Shown here: positions 1 through 8,394 of the stretch, in pieces
Layout of the letters: every line of letters begins with the position of its first letter
How positions within the stretch are numbered: position 1 is the first letter of the stretch
Source: an uncultured Lachnospiraceae bacterium
GTDB lineage: Bacteria; Bacillota; Clostridia; Lachnospirales; Lachnospiraceae
DNA: 64,000 nucleotides
Assembly: GCA_910577175.1 (NCBI GenBank)
Contig: CAJTLU010000004.1
Location: 144,672 to 208,671, forward strand
Reading direction: 5' to 3'
Position numbers and translations under genes: made by a program
Notes under the pieces: model-generated
Told to the model about the DNA's origin: nothing
The model's database searches: none
Seen by the model: the letters and a program-made list of their open reading frames with translations, nothing else

Positions 1-1085
1 GGGTCCGGAATCCCGAATATTCCCGTGAAATCAATTACTTAAAATACTGTATGGACATTTCCATGATTATCAATCCGGAGTTTGCCGCTGCAAGCGAAAT
101 CGCACAACTCATCCAGATACCGGATGCTATGGAAATCGACTCCTTTGCCAAGGGCAAGGTCGATTTGCTGCGCGTCGCTATCTCCGAAAACTCCCCTCTC
201 CATAACATGAAGGTACAGGAGTTTTCCAGAAAGTTTAACCACGAGGTGCTGATTTGTATCCTGGTACACAATCATCAGGTCTGCATCCCGGACGGTAATA
301 CGGTTTTAATGGCAGGCGATACGATTTCGGTCGTCCTTCCACGGGAAAAAATCAACGGCTTTTACCGCATGAGCAAGCTCTCCTCCATCCGTGAAATCCA
401 CGACGTTATGATTGCAGGCGGCGGCATGATTTCCTATTATCTGGCACAGGCGCTGATGCGCTCCGGCATCCAGGTAAAAATCATCGAACGGAACAGGGAA
501 CGCTGCGACTTTTTAAGCGACGCACTTCCAAAGGCAGTCGTCATCCACTCGGACGCAACCGACCATGACCTGCTGTTAGAAGAGGGGATTTCCAAAACCG
601 ACGCCTTTGTTTCGCTTACCACGGTAGACGAGGAAAACATCTTCCTCTCCCTTTATGCAAATAAGGTTTCCTCACACTGCAAAAAGATTACGAAAATTAA
701 CCGCCTTGCGATTGACGAGATTATCAGCAGCCTGCCGATTGGAAGCATTATCTCGCCGAAAAATATTACGACCGAATATATTTTACAGTATGTGCGCTCC
801 CAGAACAATTCCTACGGCAGCAATGTCGAGGCGCTTTACCGCCTGATGGATAACCAGGTAGAGGCGCTCGAGTTTCATGTAAAGGAAAGTAGCGCCGTTA
901 CGGATATTCCGTTCTTAAACCTGAACTTGAAAAAGAATCTTCTGATTTGCTGTATTGTACGCGGAAACCGTATCATTACCCCGTCAGGACGCGATTTTAT
1001 CCAGAAGGATGATATTGTTATCGTTGTTACAACGCACAAAGGACTGCAGGATATCTCTGATATCCTGAATACTTCCGCAAAATAG
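1..1085 (+). CDS. trkA: Trk potassium uptake regulatory protein TrkA (5' end outside window)
   Basis: Cytoplasmic NAD-binding gating subunit of the Trk/Ktr K+ uptake system. The frame is open from base 3 and the residues before the first ATG (base 51) already read as TrkA, so the gene starts upstream and this is the C-terminal part of roughly 360 residues. It holds the end of the first RCK_N/RCK_C unit and a complete second Rossmann unit: a GGGMISYYLAQAL nucleotide-binding loop, an acidic strand end (KIIERNRERC) and HSDATDHDLLLEEGI, followed by a second RCK_C domain. The stop lies 10 bp before trkH and the trkH ribosome site overlaps it, so the two are co-transcribed. Family assignment is firm. 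Confidence 0.95.
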   Translation, partial: VRNPEYSREINYLKYCMDISMIINPEFAAASEIAQLIQIPDAMEIDSFAKGKVDLLRVAISENSPLHNMKVQEFSRKFNHEVLICILVHNHQVCIPDGNTVLMAGDTISVVLPREKINGFYRMSKLSSIREIHDVMIAGGGMISYYLAQALMRSGIQVKIIERNRERCDFLSDALPKAVVIHSDATDHDLLLEEGISKTDAFVSLTTVDEENIFLSLYANKVSSHCKKITKINRLAIDEIISSLPIGSIISPKNITTEYILQYVRSQNNSYGSNVEALYRLMDNQVEALEFHVKESSAVTDIPFLNLNLKKNLLICCIVRGNRIITPSGRDFIQKDDIVIVVTTHKGLQDISDILNTSAK

Positions 1086-1095
1086 GAGGCCCGGA

Positions 1096-2535
1096 ATGAA
1101 CTATTTACTGATTTTTCATATCTTAGGCTGGGTAATCCAGTTAGAAGGCATTTTCTTTCTGCCGCCCGCCATTACCGGCTTTCTTTACGGGGAGCTGAAC
1201 GACGCTATCGTATATCTGCTGCTCGGGTTACTTTGTGCCGCCTTTGGCCGCCTGTTACGTCTTCGCAAAAATTCCAACTCCACCTTCTATGCCAAGGAGG
1301 GCTTTGTCGTTGTGGCGCTCAGCTGGATTGTCATCAGTGTCATCGGCGCGCTTCCGTTTGTTTTAACAAAGGATATCCCGCACTACCCTGACGCCCTGTT
1401 TGAGATTATTTCCGGCTTTACTACAACCGGCTCCAGTATTTTAACAAATGTGGAGGCACTTTCCCATGCTAATCTTCTTTGGCGGAGCTTCAGCCACTGG
1501 ATTGGCGGCATGGGCGTGCTTGTCTTTATTCTTGCCATCCTTCCGATGACCGGCGGCTCAACTATGAATCTGATGAAGGCAGAAAGCCCGGGGCCTTCCG
1601 TCGGCAAGCTCGTTCCGAAGATGCAGCAGACTGCCTTTTTGCTTTACGCAATTTATCTGGTAATGACCGTCATTGAAATTATCCTTCTGCTAGTGGGCGG
1701 TATGCCGCTGTTCGATTCCCTCTGCCATGCGTTCGGCACCGCAGGTACCGGCGGCTTCGGTATTAAAAATGACAGCATCGCCGGCTACTCCCTGTATTTG
1801 CAGAATGTCATTACCATATTCATGTTTCTGTTCGGCGTGAACTTTACTTTCTACTATTACATTTTAATCCGGAAGGTAAAGGATGCGTTCCGGATGGACG
1901 AAGTGCGCTGGTACTTCCTGATTTACCTCGGGGCTGTCGTACTTCTGACTGCAAGCCTTGTCAAAAACGGCGGCGGCTTTGGAGAAAGCCTGCAGACGGT
2001 TGCATTCCAGGTTTCCTCGATTATGACGACGACCGGCTTTGCCACTACGGACTTCAACCTCTGGCCGGGATTTGCCCGTGCCCTGATGGTCTGCCTGATG
2101 TTTATCGGCGCCTGTGCCGGTTCGACTGGCGGCGGCATTAAGGTATCGCGCATTATGATTTATCTGAAGCAGGTAAAAAAGGAGCTGATGCAGCAGATTC
2201 ACCCGAAACGGATCCGGGTACTGAAAATGGACGGAAAGGCGCTCTCCCATTCCGTTGTGCATTCCTGTAACACGCTTCTTATGACCTACATTGTCATTTT
2301 TATTGTATCGCTTTTGCTGCTTTGCCCGGACGGCTTTGACCTGACGACCAACTTTACCGCCGTGACCGCGACGCTAAATAACATCGGCCCCGGACTGAAT
2401 CTCGTGGGTCCGACTGGAAACTTTTCGGAGTTCTCCACGCTTTCCAAGTTCGTCCTGATGTTTGACATGCTGGCAGGGCGCCTGGAAATTATTCCGATGA
2501 TGGTTCTGTTCCACCCGGCAACCTGGAAGAAATAA
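1096..2535 (+). CDS. trkH: TrkH family potassium uptake transmembrane subunit
   Basis: Membrane pore subunit that imports K+ together with TrkA. 479 residues, hydrophobic throughout, with the repeated M1-P-M2 selectivity-filter pattern of the SKT superfamily: TTTGSS, GTAGTGG, TTTGFATTD and GPGLN-type loops ending each half-helix. The start has an AGGAGG ribosome site overlapping the trkA stop, so translation is probably coupled. Length fits the bacterial TrkH family. Whether it prefers K+ alone or K+/Na+ cannot be read from sequence. Confidence 0.95.
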   Translation: MNYLLIFHILGWVIQLEGIFFLPPAITGFLYGELNDAIVYLLLGLLCAAFGRLLRLRKNSNSTFYAKEGFVVVALSWIVISVIGALPFVLTKDIPHYPDALFEIISGFTTTGSSILTNVEALSHANLLWRSFSHWIGGMGVLVFILAILPMTGGSTMNLMKAESPGPSVGKLVPKMQQTAFLLYAIYLVMTVIEIILLLVGGMPLFDSLCHAFGTAGTGGFGIKNDSIAGYSLYLQNVITIFMFLFGVNFTFYYYILIRKVKDAFRMDEVRWYFLIYLGAVVLLTASLVKNGGGFGESLQTVAFQVSSIMTTTGFATTDFNLWPGFARALMVCLMFIGACAGSTGGGIKVSRIMIYLKQVKKELMQQIHPKRIRVLKMDGKALSHSVVHSCNTLLMTYIVIFIVSLLLLCPDGFDLTTNFTAVTATLNNIGPGLNLVGPTGNFSEFSTLSKFVLMFDMLAGRLEIIPMMVLFHPATWKK

Positions 2536-2560
2536 GTCCGCTACGAAGGGAAGTTTTGCA

Positions 2561-4372
2561 ATGAACATGTTACCTCACTTAAGAAAAACAGGGAAAAACC
2601 GCATTTTATTTTTCCTTATCCTCTGTTGCCTTTTCGCTGTCTGCGGATGCCTTGCTCCCACAGAGCCGCCGCAGGCGCCCACGGCAACTCCCCCGGCAGA
2701 AAGAACGCCCATGCCATCCCCTTCTGTGCCGCCCCTTACTCCGACTCCCCTGCCGGAAAACGACCCGGAAGTCACAGAGCCTGCCCCGTCCATAACGCCG
2801 ACCGGCACGCCGGGCGAGGTCTGTTTTTCCGAATCAGAGTATTTCCTTGCCGGAGATACCCTTCTGACTCTTTCCCTTGTCTCAAAAAAATCCGGTTATA
2901 TTACCTATACCATGAACGGCAGGGAGCCTTCCAAAGCCTCTGCCCGCTATACGGAGCCGCTCTTACTGAAAGCAAATTCAGGCGCTTTCCCAAACGCTTA
3001 CTCTATTCGTGCCAAGGCATGGTATGACGACGGCTCCGCCTCTGATACCTATGTGCATACTTACTTTGTAAATACCGGGATTGACAGCCGTTACACAACT
3101 GCCATTTTCTCCATTAACGGGAACCCAGACGAGCTGACCGACGCCCCGGACGGCATTTTGTACGGCACAAACTACGAAGCACGCGGACGTGATTCGGAAC
3201 GCAAGGTCTATGTGGAGGCTATCTCCCAGGACGGTACGCTTTTGTTTTCCCAGTTCGCCGGAGCACGCGTTTTCGGCGGCTCCTCAAGAAAACATGAAAT
3301 AAAGTCGTTAAAGCTGTTTGCAAGAAAGGAATACGAAAAGGGAAAGGGGACGTTTCCCACTACGCTCTTTGGCTCCCGTACCATTGACGGCTCCTCTCCG
3401 ATTACGAAATATGACAAGCTGGTGCTGCGCAATGGCGGCGACGATTTCCAGCTCGCCTTTTTACGTGATGAACTGGTCCAGCGTCTGGCAATCGACGCCG
3501 GATTCTCCGCCTACGAGGCTGTCGTCCCTGCCGTGGCTTACATCAACGGCTCGTATTACGGCTTTTACTGGCTGCATGAGTCCTACTGCGACAAATACTT
3601 CCAGTACCGCAACGGGAAAAGCGACGGAGAATACATTATCCTTGAAGGCTCCGACTCCTACAAGTCCATTTCGGGAAATGCCGCAGAATCCGCTGCTGCA
3701 AAGGAGTACAACGCTCTTTATAAGCAATATGCGTATGCGGACCTGACCATCGACGAGACGTTTGACGCGCTCTGTGAAAAAATCGACGTGGAAAATTACA
3801 TGGACTATATGGCATATAATATTTATATTGCAAATTCTGACTGGCCGCAAGGAAACTACCGGTGCTTCCGCTACTACGCCGCTCCGGGCGAGTCCTACGG
3901 CACCGGGGAAAAGGACGGCCGGTTCCGCTACCTCCTCCACGACTGCGACGACTCCTTTGCCCTCTACCGGGCAGACGCGGATACCGCCGCCTCCAGAAAC
4001 GACCTGGAGGCAGTGCTCGGTATCCCGTCGGGAGAACGCTATGCCCCGCTGCTTGCCGCATTGTTGAAGCGGGAGGACTGTAAGCAATATTTTATTTCCA
4101 AAATGTTAGACTACATGAACGGCGCCCTCTCCTATGACAATGTCTGTAAGGTATTGAACGAAATGTGCGCAGAACGTGATACCGAGCTCGCCTATTACTA
4201 TCAGCACCTCGATTCTTTAAAAAGCAAATATGACACCCTTTATGCCTCCGTCCGCACGCTGGAACGAAACCTCGCCTTAATCCGTTCCTTTGCCAGAGAG
4301 CGCCCTGTCTACATGCTTGGCTACCTCGAGGAATTTTTCCATGTCAACCTGACGCAGCATACGACACGGTAG
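2561..4372 (+). CDS. CotH-kinase family lipoprotein with chitobiase-like domain
   Basis: 603 residues. A basic N-terminus, a hydrophobic stretch and a lipobox (LFAVCGC, Cys about residue 30) indicate a lipoprotein anchored outside the membrane. A Pro/Thr-rich linker follows to about residue 85, then a chitobiase/FN3-like module (SGYITYTMNGREP..., about 100-165), then a CotH domain from about 170 to the end with the RNGGDDFQLAFLRDELVQRLA signature and the catalytic-loop-like LLHDCDDSFAL. CotH proteins are atypical kinases first known from spore coats; many Clostridia carry secreted or cellulosomal versions. The target here is unknown. It lies 25 bp after trkH, with no terminator seen between them. 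Confidence 0.85.
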   Translation: MNMLPHLRKTGKNRILFFLILCCLFAVCGCLAPTEPPQAPTATPPAERTPMPSPSVPPLTPTPLPENDPEVTEPAPSITPTGTPGEVCFSESEYFLAGDTLLTLSLVSKKSGYITYTMNGREPSKASARYTEPLLLKANSGAFPNAYSIRAKAWYDDGSASDTYVHTYFVNTGIDSRYTTAIFSINGNPDELTDAPDGILYGTNYEARGRDSERKVYVEAISQDGTLLFSQFAGARVFGGSSRKHEIKSLKLFARKEYEKGKGTFPTTLFGSRTIDGSSPITKYDKLVLRNGGDDFQLAFLRDELVQRLAIDAGFSAYEAVVPAVAYINGSYYGFYWLHESYCDKYFQYRNGKSDGEYIILEGSDSYKSISGNAAESAAAKEYNALYKQYAYADLTIDETFDALCEKIDVENYMDYMAYNIYIANSDWPQGNYRCFRYYAAPGESYGTGEKDGRFRYLLHDCDDSFALYRADADTAASRNDLEAVLGIPSGERYAPLLAALLKREDCKQYFISKMLDYMNGALSYDNVCKVLNEMCAERDTELAYYYQHLDSLKSKYDTLYASVRTLERNLALIRSFARERPVYMLGYLEEFFHVNLTQHTTR

Positions 4373-4389
4373 AAATTCAAAAATACATC

Positions 4390-4418
4390 TTGCCAAATAG
4401 GAAAAATTGTGGTAAACT
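4390..4418 (+). promoter_or_regulatory. SigA-type promoter for tRNA-Leu
   Basis: TTGCCA at 4390-4395 and TAAACT at 4413-4418 with a 17-bp spacer, placed about 33 bp before the tRNA. Confidence 0.6.
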
Positions 4419-4451
4419 ATGTTCTGTTCGGCGATTCCTTTTTGCCGGCAC

Positions 4452-4534
4452 GCGGATGTGGCGGAATGGCAGACGCAGCAGACTCAAAATCTGCCGGGTT
4501 CACGCTCGTGTGGGTTCGAGTCCCACCATCCGCA
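4452..4534 (+). tRNA. tRNA-Leu (anticodon CAA)
   Basis: A complete class II tRNA can be folded. The acceptor stem pairs GCGGATG (4452-4458) with CATCCGC (4527-4533), with A as discriminator. The anticodon loop CTCAAAA gives CAA, reading UUG, and there is a long variable arm and a GTTCGAG T-loop. CCA is not encoded. It is transcribed alone, with a promoter before it and a strong terminator directly after. The AT-rich accessory stretch 4649-8500 begins right behind it, as is common for islands at tRNA genes. Confidence 0.97.
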
Positions 4535-4540
4535 TTTTAT

Positions 4541-4586
4541 GGCGCAAAACCGAACTGCATTGAGTCAGGTTTTGCGCCGTTTTTTA
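4541..4586 (+). terminator. Intrinsic terminator after tRNA-Leu
   Basis: Perfect 11-bp stem GGCGCAAAACC (4541-4551) with GGTTTTGCGCC (4568-4578), followed by a T run. Confidence 0.9.
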
Positions 4587-4648
4587 TATCTTTTGCTATG
4601 AAAAAGATATGATACAAAACAAACTTACATGAGAGGAGTGGTACGGAT

Positions 4649-5656
4649 ATGAAACAATTTAACATTAACATTCATCCCTGCCTGGAATTGATTAACAGTA
4701 TTTTATTGACAAGCCGGTATAACGAAATCACGAAAGAATTTATCGGTTATGGACTTATGTCAGAGGAACAAAATGAATATACCACAGCCATTAAATCATT
4801 CCTACAGCCTTATCATTGCCATGAAATTTATAGGATGGTAGAAGCTATGATTCCGAATGGCTTTACATTTTCACGCCCGGTTGAACTCGCATTATGTTTA
4901 AATGGACAAAATAACTTTTCATTTAAGTTCCAACCGTCTGATTTATGTATCAGGTATTGTGGCGGAATGGAAACGATTACTACATTCCTTGCGGCATTGC
5001 AGCAGTTTGCAAACGAGACAGACTACTTTTCTTTTTTTGATAAAGCCGTTAAATTTTATCATCCCATTTTAGCAGAAATAGAAAAGAATATCCTGGCTTA
5101 TCCGTTTATATCCCTATTGGAAAACGAATATGGGAAAGAACAAAATTCCTACAATTATATCATCTCTTCCTTGATGATAGGCAGTTTTGGAATAGAATTT
5201 ACTGACGCTGCGACACAGAAATCCGATTTATTTTCCGTATTTTCAACAGACAATTTCAGCCTTTCCCCGGCAATTTTATTCCACGAATATTCCCACCCTT
5301 TCATCAACCCTTTGACGGAAAAATATTCGGATATTGCCAATCAGTACCAAGATGCTTACGAATCATTAAAAAAATATAAGCTCCCCGATTTCCAATCCGG
5401 TTATGGAGATTGGCAGGAATGCATCAACGAACATCTTGTCAGGGCTATGGCAATTCATCTGACCTCAAAATGCAATCTTACCGAATTAGCAGACCAACTA
5501 CGAAATAATGACCTGTACCGCGGTTACAAGTATATTCCGCTGATTCTTGAACGCTATGCGTTTTATGATAACAACCGTAATCGCTATACCAACTTTGAAA
5601 GCTTCTATCCAGAATTATTAAAGGTGTTTGCAAATGACATTTCTGATACGGATTGA
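4649..5656 (+). CDS. DUF4932-like putative zinc metalloprotease-fold protein
   Basis: 335 residues with no signal peptide. The centre carries HEYSH (about residue 212), a match to the HExxH zincin motif, and downstream ECINEHLVRAM could give the third zinc ligand (Glu). The rest is helical and fits DUF4932-type proteins, whose function is not established. Codon use is AT-rich compared with the housekeeping genes on either side, which suggests transfer. GAGAGGAG precedes the start. Substrate and role are unknown; catalytic activity is inferred from the motif only. Confidence 0.6.
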   Translation: MKQFNINIHPCLELINSILLTSRYNEITKEFIGYGLMSEEQNEYTTAIKSFLQPYHCHEIYRMVEAMIPNGFTFSRPVELALCLNGQNNFSFKFQPSDLCIRYCGGMETITTFLAALQQFANETDYFSFFDKAVKFYHPILAEIEKNILAYPFISLLENEYGKEQNSYNYIISSLMIGSFGIEFTDAATQKSDLFSVFSTDNFSLSPAILFHEYSHPFINPLTEKYSDIANQYQDAYESLKKYKLPDFQSGYGDWQECINEHLVRAMAIHLTSKCNLTELADQLRNNDLYRGYKYIPLILERYAFYDNNRNRYTNFESFYPELLKVFANDISDTD

Positions 5657-5677
5657 TTTTTAAGTGTTCCGACATGG

Positions 5678-5730
5678 AAAAACGCCACCAGGGGCCGGGC
5701 TTCTTACCAGGCAGTTCCCAGTGGCGTTTT
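5678..5730 (+). terminator. Hairpin downstream of the HExxH gene
   Basis: AAAACGCCAC (from 5678) pairs with GTGGCGTTTT (5721-5730), which ends in T residues. It may serve as terminator for the gene ending at 5656. It overlaps the upstream end of the open frame of the gene fragment ending at 5947. Confidence 0.5.
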
Positions 5731-5740
5731 ACTTTTATTT

Positions 5741-5947
5741 CATAAGAAGCAGGGCGATAAGAAATATTCTGCCTCCTTACTGCCGGAGTTATTATTAAAG
5801 CATATCGAGCAAGCCGACATTTATTTCAAGTCCAAGGGAAAGAAACCGCTGACCGAAGCCGAGAAAATCCGAAAGAGCGTTTACAGTATCTTGCGGCAGG
5901 AACAGCGGGAACACGCGCCTCGCAGGACACAAGATATGGAGCGATAA
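5741..5947 (+). pseudogene. C-terminal gene fragment, probably from a mobile element
   Basis: An open frame with no usable start ends in TAA at 5945-5947. It encodes about 68 charged residues containing LLPELLLKHIEQADIYF, KPLTEAEKIRKSVY and SILRQEQREH. Its GC content is higher than that of the AT-rich genes on both sides. The style (basic, Gln/Arg-rich tail followed at once by a GC-rich hairpin with a T run) reminds me of the 3' end of conjugative-element genes, but I cannot name the family. The fragment and the truncated genes that follow mark this stretch as island debris. Confidence 0.4.
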
Positions 5948-5952
5948 CAGAC

Positions 5953-5998
5953 AGGGCGGCGGGATAATTAAAGACTACCCCGCCACCCATGTTTTTTT
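5953..5998 (+). terminator. GC-rich terminator after the gene fragment
   Basis: GGGCGGCGGG pairs with CCCCGCCACCC across an AT-rich loop and is followed by ATGTTTTTTT. It sits directly behind the fragment that ends at 5947. Confidence 0.65.
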
Positions 5999-6022
5999 GC
6001 CCTACAAACTGAAAGTTGCAGA

Positions 6023-6466
6023 TTAGTCCCACACGATTTCCAAACAATTAAAGTTTTCTGGAATTGGTGGTACACACGAATACATATTTAATTCAGATGC
6101 CTCTATTGTAATTACTCCGTCAGAGCATAGCCATTCGCAATTTACTAATTTTTCTAATTCCGTAGGTAAAATGGTTGTGCAAATCACGATGGTATCTCCT
6201 GCAAGAGCTAATTCTTCTGCCCCATTGTTTTCTACGATTTCTGTATCATCGTGCAGAGCAACACGCACCCACGCTATGTTAGGCATTAACTCAATCTTTT
6301 GTAGCATATCCCATATTTCAGAAAGCGTCGGTCGCCCAAATTCCCATTGGTTCGGAGCAATAGAATCTTCCTCTGTATTTCCATTGAAAAATTCATCAAG
6401 CGTTAACAATGGCAAACATTCTTCATTTTCTTCCAATAATTTTTTGAATGTATTCAACTCTATCAT
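6023..6466 (-). CDS. Hypothetical acidic protein, family not recognised
   Basis: 147 residues from the ATG at 6466, chosen because GAGGAG lies 10 bp before it; a longer TTG reading would overlap that ribosome site. The product is acidic and soluble, with no membrane segment or signal peptide. It starts with a helical segment (LNTFKKLLEENEECLPLLTLDEFF) and has several Trp residues near conserved-looking acidic positions. Small acidic proteins of this kind often act as immunity or partner proteins in accessory loci, but nothing here proves that. AT-rich like its island neighbours. Confidence 0.6.
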   Translation of the reverse strand: MIELNTFKKLLEENEECLPLLTLDEFFNGNTEEDSIAPNQWEFGRPTLSEIWDMLQKIELMPNIAWVRVALHDDTEIVENNGAEELALAGDTIVICTTILPTELEKLVNCEWLCSDGVITIEASELNMYSCVPPIPENFNCLEIVWD

Positions 6467-6589
6467 AGTCACAATTCTCCTCAAATTCCGATTGTGGTTT
6501 GATGATTTTTAAGGGAATTATTAGCTGTTATAGTTTATTATCAAAACCCTCACTAACCTTTGAAAACACTAAGTTTATCGCAGGTGAGA

Positions 6590-6666
6590 TTTCCCTTATT
6601 GTTTCCCTTGTATTATATCTTCCCACAAGGCATTACGAAACCTTATAAGGGAAAAAATAAGGGAAA
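6590..6666. repeat. 20-bp inverted repeat with one mismatch
   Basis: TTTCCCTTATTGTTTCCCTT at 6590-6609 is matched on the other strand by 6647-6666 with one mismatch; the loop is 37 nt. It lies between the HAD gene (ends 6673) and the hypothetical gene (starts 6466), both on the minus strand. It could act as a terminator or be an end of a lost element. Each arm is itself a near-duplicate of AAGGGAAA. Confidence 0.75.
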
Positions 6667-6672
6667 CATTTT

Positions 6673-7347
6673 TTATTCCAATATTTGTAATAATTCATAT
6701 AAATCATCAATACTTCCTTTATTCCTCTCTGTATGTTGTACCCAAATAAATCTACAGTTAGCATTCATTGCAGTTCTCCTGTCTTTTTCTTCATCCCCTA
6801 TAAAAATCAGCTTTGTGATAGGAAAGGAAAATCTTTCAGCAATCATTTGCAAGCCTTTATAGTTCGGTTTCCTAGAGCCCGCAACAGAAGATGAAACATA
6901 ATAATCAAAATAGCTCAAAAGTTCTGCGATATCCCGCCTAAAAATTTCATCAGGCATTGCACTGGGTAAATCTGTCAATGCTGCTATTGTATAATCTTTT
7001 TCTTTAAGTTTTTGTAACACATTAATTGTCTCTGGATATATTTCCGCTTTTAATCGTAATCCACTCCAAAAAGCTTCTATACAGCTTTGCATAGGAATAT
7101 CAATATGCCAATGTTCCAATATTTTTGTAAAAATATATTCCGCTGAATATTCAATCTCCCTATAATGAATTCTCGGATTAAATTCTTTTAGCATCTGAAC
7201 CGATTTTTCAACAACCTCTTGTGAAACAGGATACCTAAATTTCCGTATAATTTCTTCAAATCCCTTATAATAAAAATCCTCCCATGAGTAAGGCATTCCT
7301 ACATACTGCATTAATGTTCCACCCAAATCGAAAACTACAACTTTCAT
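6673..7347 (-). CDS. HAD-superfamily hydrolase
   Basis: 224 residues, cytoplasmic phosphatase-type fold. Motif I is VVFDLGGTL at the N-terminus with the nucleophile Asp but Gly in place of the usual second Asp; this DLGGT variant recurs in the superfamily. Motif II is the Thr in ALTDLPSA, motif III the Lys of GSRKPNYKG, and motif IV FIGDEEKDRRTA. A helical cap lies between about residues 18 and 90. The substrate cannot be predicted. Low GC, in the accessory stretch. No clear operon partner: the next gene on this strand is separated by a long inverted repeat. Confidence 0.85.
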   Translation of the reverse strand: MKVVVFDLGGTLMQYVGMPYSWEDFYYKGFEEIIRKFRYPVSQEVVEKSVQMLKEFNPRIHYREIEYSAEYIFTKILEHWHIDIPMQSCIEAFWSGLRLKAEIYPETINVLQKLKEKDYTIAALTDLPSAMPDEIFRRDIAELLSYFDYYVSSSVAGSRKPNYKGLQMIAERFSFPITKLIFIGDEEKDRRTAMNANCRFIWVQHTERNKGSIDDLYELLQILE

Positions 7348-7460
7348 AATTATATCGCATCTCCCATTTCCAAAATTCTTCTGATAAATTTGTTCCTCAT
7401 TCTTTAATACTGTACCAGTCTATGTTCTATGCTGCATACATGCTTTTCTACAAGGACAAA

Positions 7461-7497
7461 ATCCCCATTGCATAAACACAGTTTGTGCAATGGGGAT
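7461..7497. terminator. 12-bp perfect hairpin downstream of the Phd/Doc locus
   Basis: ATCCCCATTGCA (7461-7472) pairs with TGCAATGGGGAT (7486-7497). On the minus strand TTTT follows soon after the stem, so it may terminate the antitoxin/toxin transcript. Confidence 0.55.
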
Positions 7498-7521
7498 ATT
7501 TCGCTCTCAAACGCCGAAGAC

Positions 7522-7658
7522 TTATTGTTGATGTTCGATAATCCATTGTAAGATTTCCTTTTCGCCAATATTACCGGATGCCAGTGCAAGAATTACATCG
7601 CTTAACTCCTTTTGGTTGTATGAAGTTTTAGTACTTGCTCCTTGCTTAAAATAATCAT
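7522..7658 (-). pseudogene. Doc (Fic-fold) toxin remnant with internal out-of-frame deletion
   Basis: The ATG at 7658 overlaps the antitoxin stop (ATGA), as in intact phd-doc pairs, and encodes MIILSKEQVLKLHT, a typical Doc N-terminus. Three codons later the frame closes at 7602. In a second frame, from about 7615 to TAA at 7522, the sequence reads NQKELSDVILALASGN and then LQWIIEHQQ, the usual Doc C-terminus. About 80 middle residues, including the catalytic HPFxxGNKR region, are missing, so the toxin is dead. The assignment is by recognition of both ends. Confidence 0.75.
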
Positions 7659-7897
7659 TTTGCAAGAACCCCATATGCTTCCGCATTCTGTTTTATTAAT
7701 CGTTCAGATATTGCAAATACATCCTCATTACTGGCAACTTTTTCTTTTTCCGCTTTACTGAAATCAATGACCAGATATCTTGGTACATTATTTTTCAGAA
7801 TAACCGCTGTTCCATGTTCGTCAACTACTTTGGCTACTTTTGAAAAATTTTGATTCGCTTCTGTAATTGAAATCATTGTGTTTGTATCTATTGTCAT
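7655..7897 (-). CDS. Phd/YefM family antitoxin
   Basis: 80 residues. The N-terminal Phd/YefM DNA-binding fold is visible (ISITEANQNFSKVAKVVDEHG, about 9-29, then VILKNNVPRYLVIDF), followed by a charged C-terminal tail that would wrap the toxin. In such modules it neutralises Doc, which phosphorylates EF-Tu, and represses its own operon. GAGGTG precedes the start and a strong promoter lies upstream. The toxin gene behind it is destroyed, so this is an orphan antitoxin that may still autoregulate or counter a related toxin elsewhere. Confidence 0.85.
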   Translation of the reverse strand: MTIDTNTMISITEANQNFSKVAKVVDEHGTAVILKNNVPRYLVIDFSKAEKEKVASNEDVFAISERLIKQNAEAYGVLAK

Positions 7898-7923
7898 TTT
7901 ACATGCACCTCACTTCTACTTAT

Positions 7924-7952
7924 ATTATATGTAAATTATAGCTAGGAAACAA
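7924..7952 (-). promoter_or_regulatory. SigA-type promoter of the antitoxin gene
   Basis: Minus strand: TTGTTT (7952-7947), a 17-bp spacer and TATAAT (7929-7924). AT-rich flanks; a likely site of Phd autorepression. Confidence 0.6.
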
Positions 7953-8092
7953 CCTATTTTACGTTTTCGATTATTATACAACTGAAATCTGCCCTTGTAA
8001 ACTGCCTATAAGGACAAAAACAAGGAAAAATATATAACAATTTATTATATGAGGCTCTAAAAACCTTGAAAAATAAGGAAAGCTCAAGAAAT

Positions 8093-8394
8093 TCATCTGC
8101 AACTTCCGATTTGTCTGTCTGTATTGGTAGAAATTATACCATAGCCAATTACGAAAAGCAATCCCCGTTCTACGCCCGTTCCGACTATCCAGACCATCAA
8201 AGCAATCTTCTCCTCTACCCTTCCTGCAGTCCCGTTTTCCTTATACTGACGGAGGTACTCCCCGATTCTCCCGGCCTTTTCGATTTCACTGCACCCAAGC
8301 AGCTCGTCCACCGTCCTGCCGTAATACGCCGCGATGGACGGCAGCAGCGAAATGTCCGGAACGCCTTTAACTTTTCCGTAATCCTGATTTCCAT
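8093..8394 (-). pseudogene. XRE-family regulator remnant lacking the helix-turn-helix
   Basis: An ATG at 8394 with GAGGTGG before it encodes MEIRITEKLKA, a common N-terminus of XRE regulators. Immediately afterwards, in a different frame, the sequence continues PDISLLPSIAAYYGRTVDEL, the part that normally follows the WERG end of the HTH. About 40 residues holding the DNA-binding helices are gone and the frame is shifted. The tail then runs in the second frame to a TGA near 8093. This is a second internally deleted gene within 800 bp of the Doc remnant. Confidence 0.7.

Noticed and set aside
3461..4087. Long minus-strand frame inside the CotH gene
   Set aside because: Shadow of the CotH coding strand with no start signal or recognisable product.
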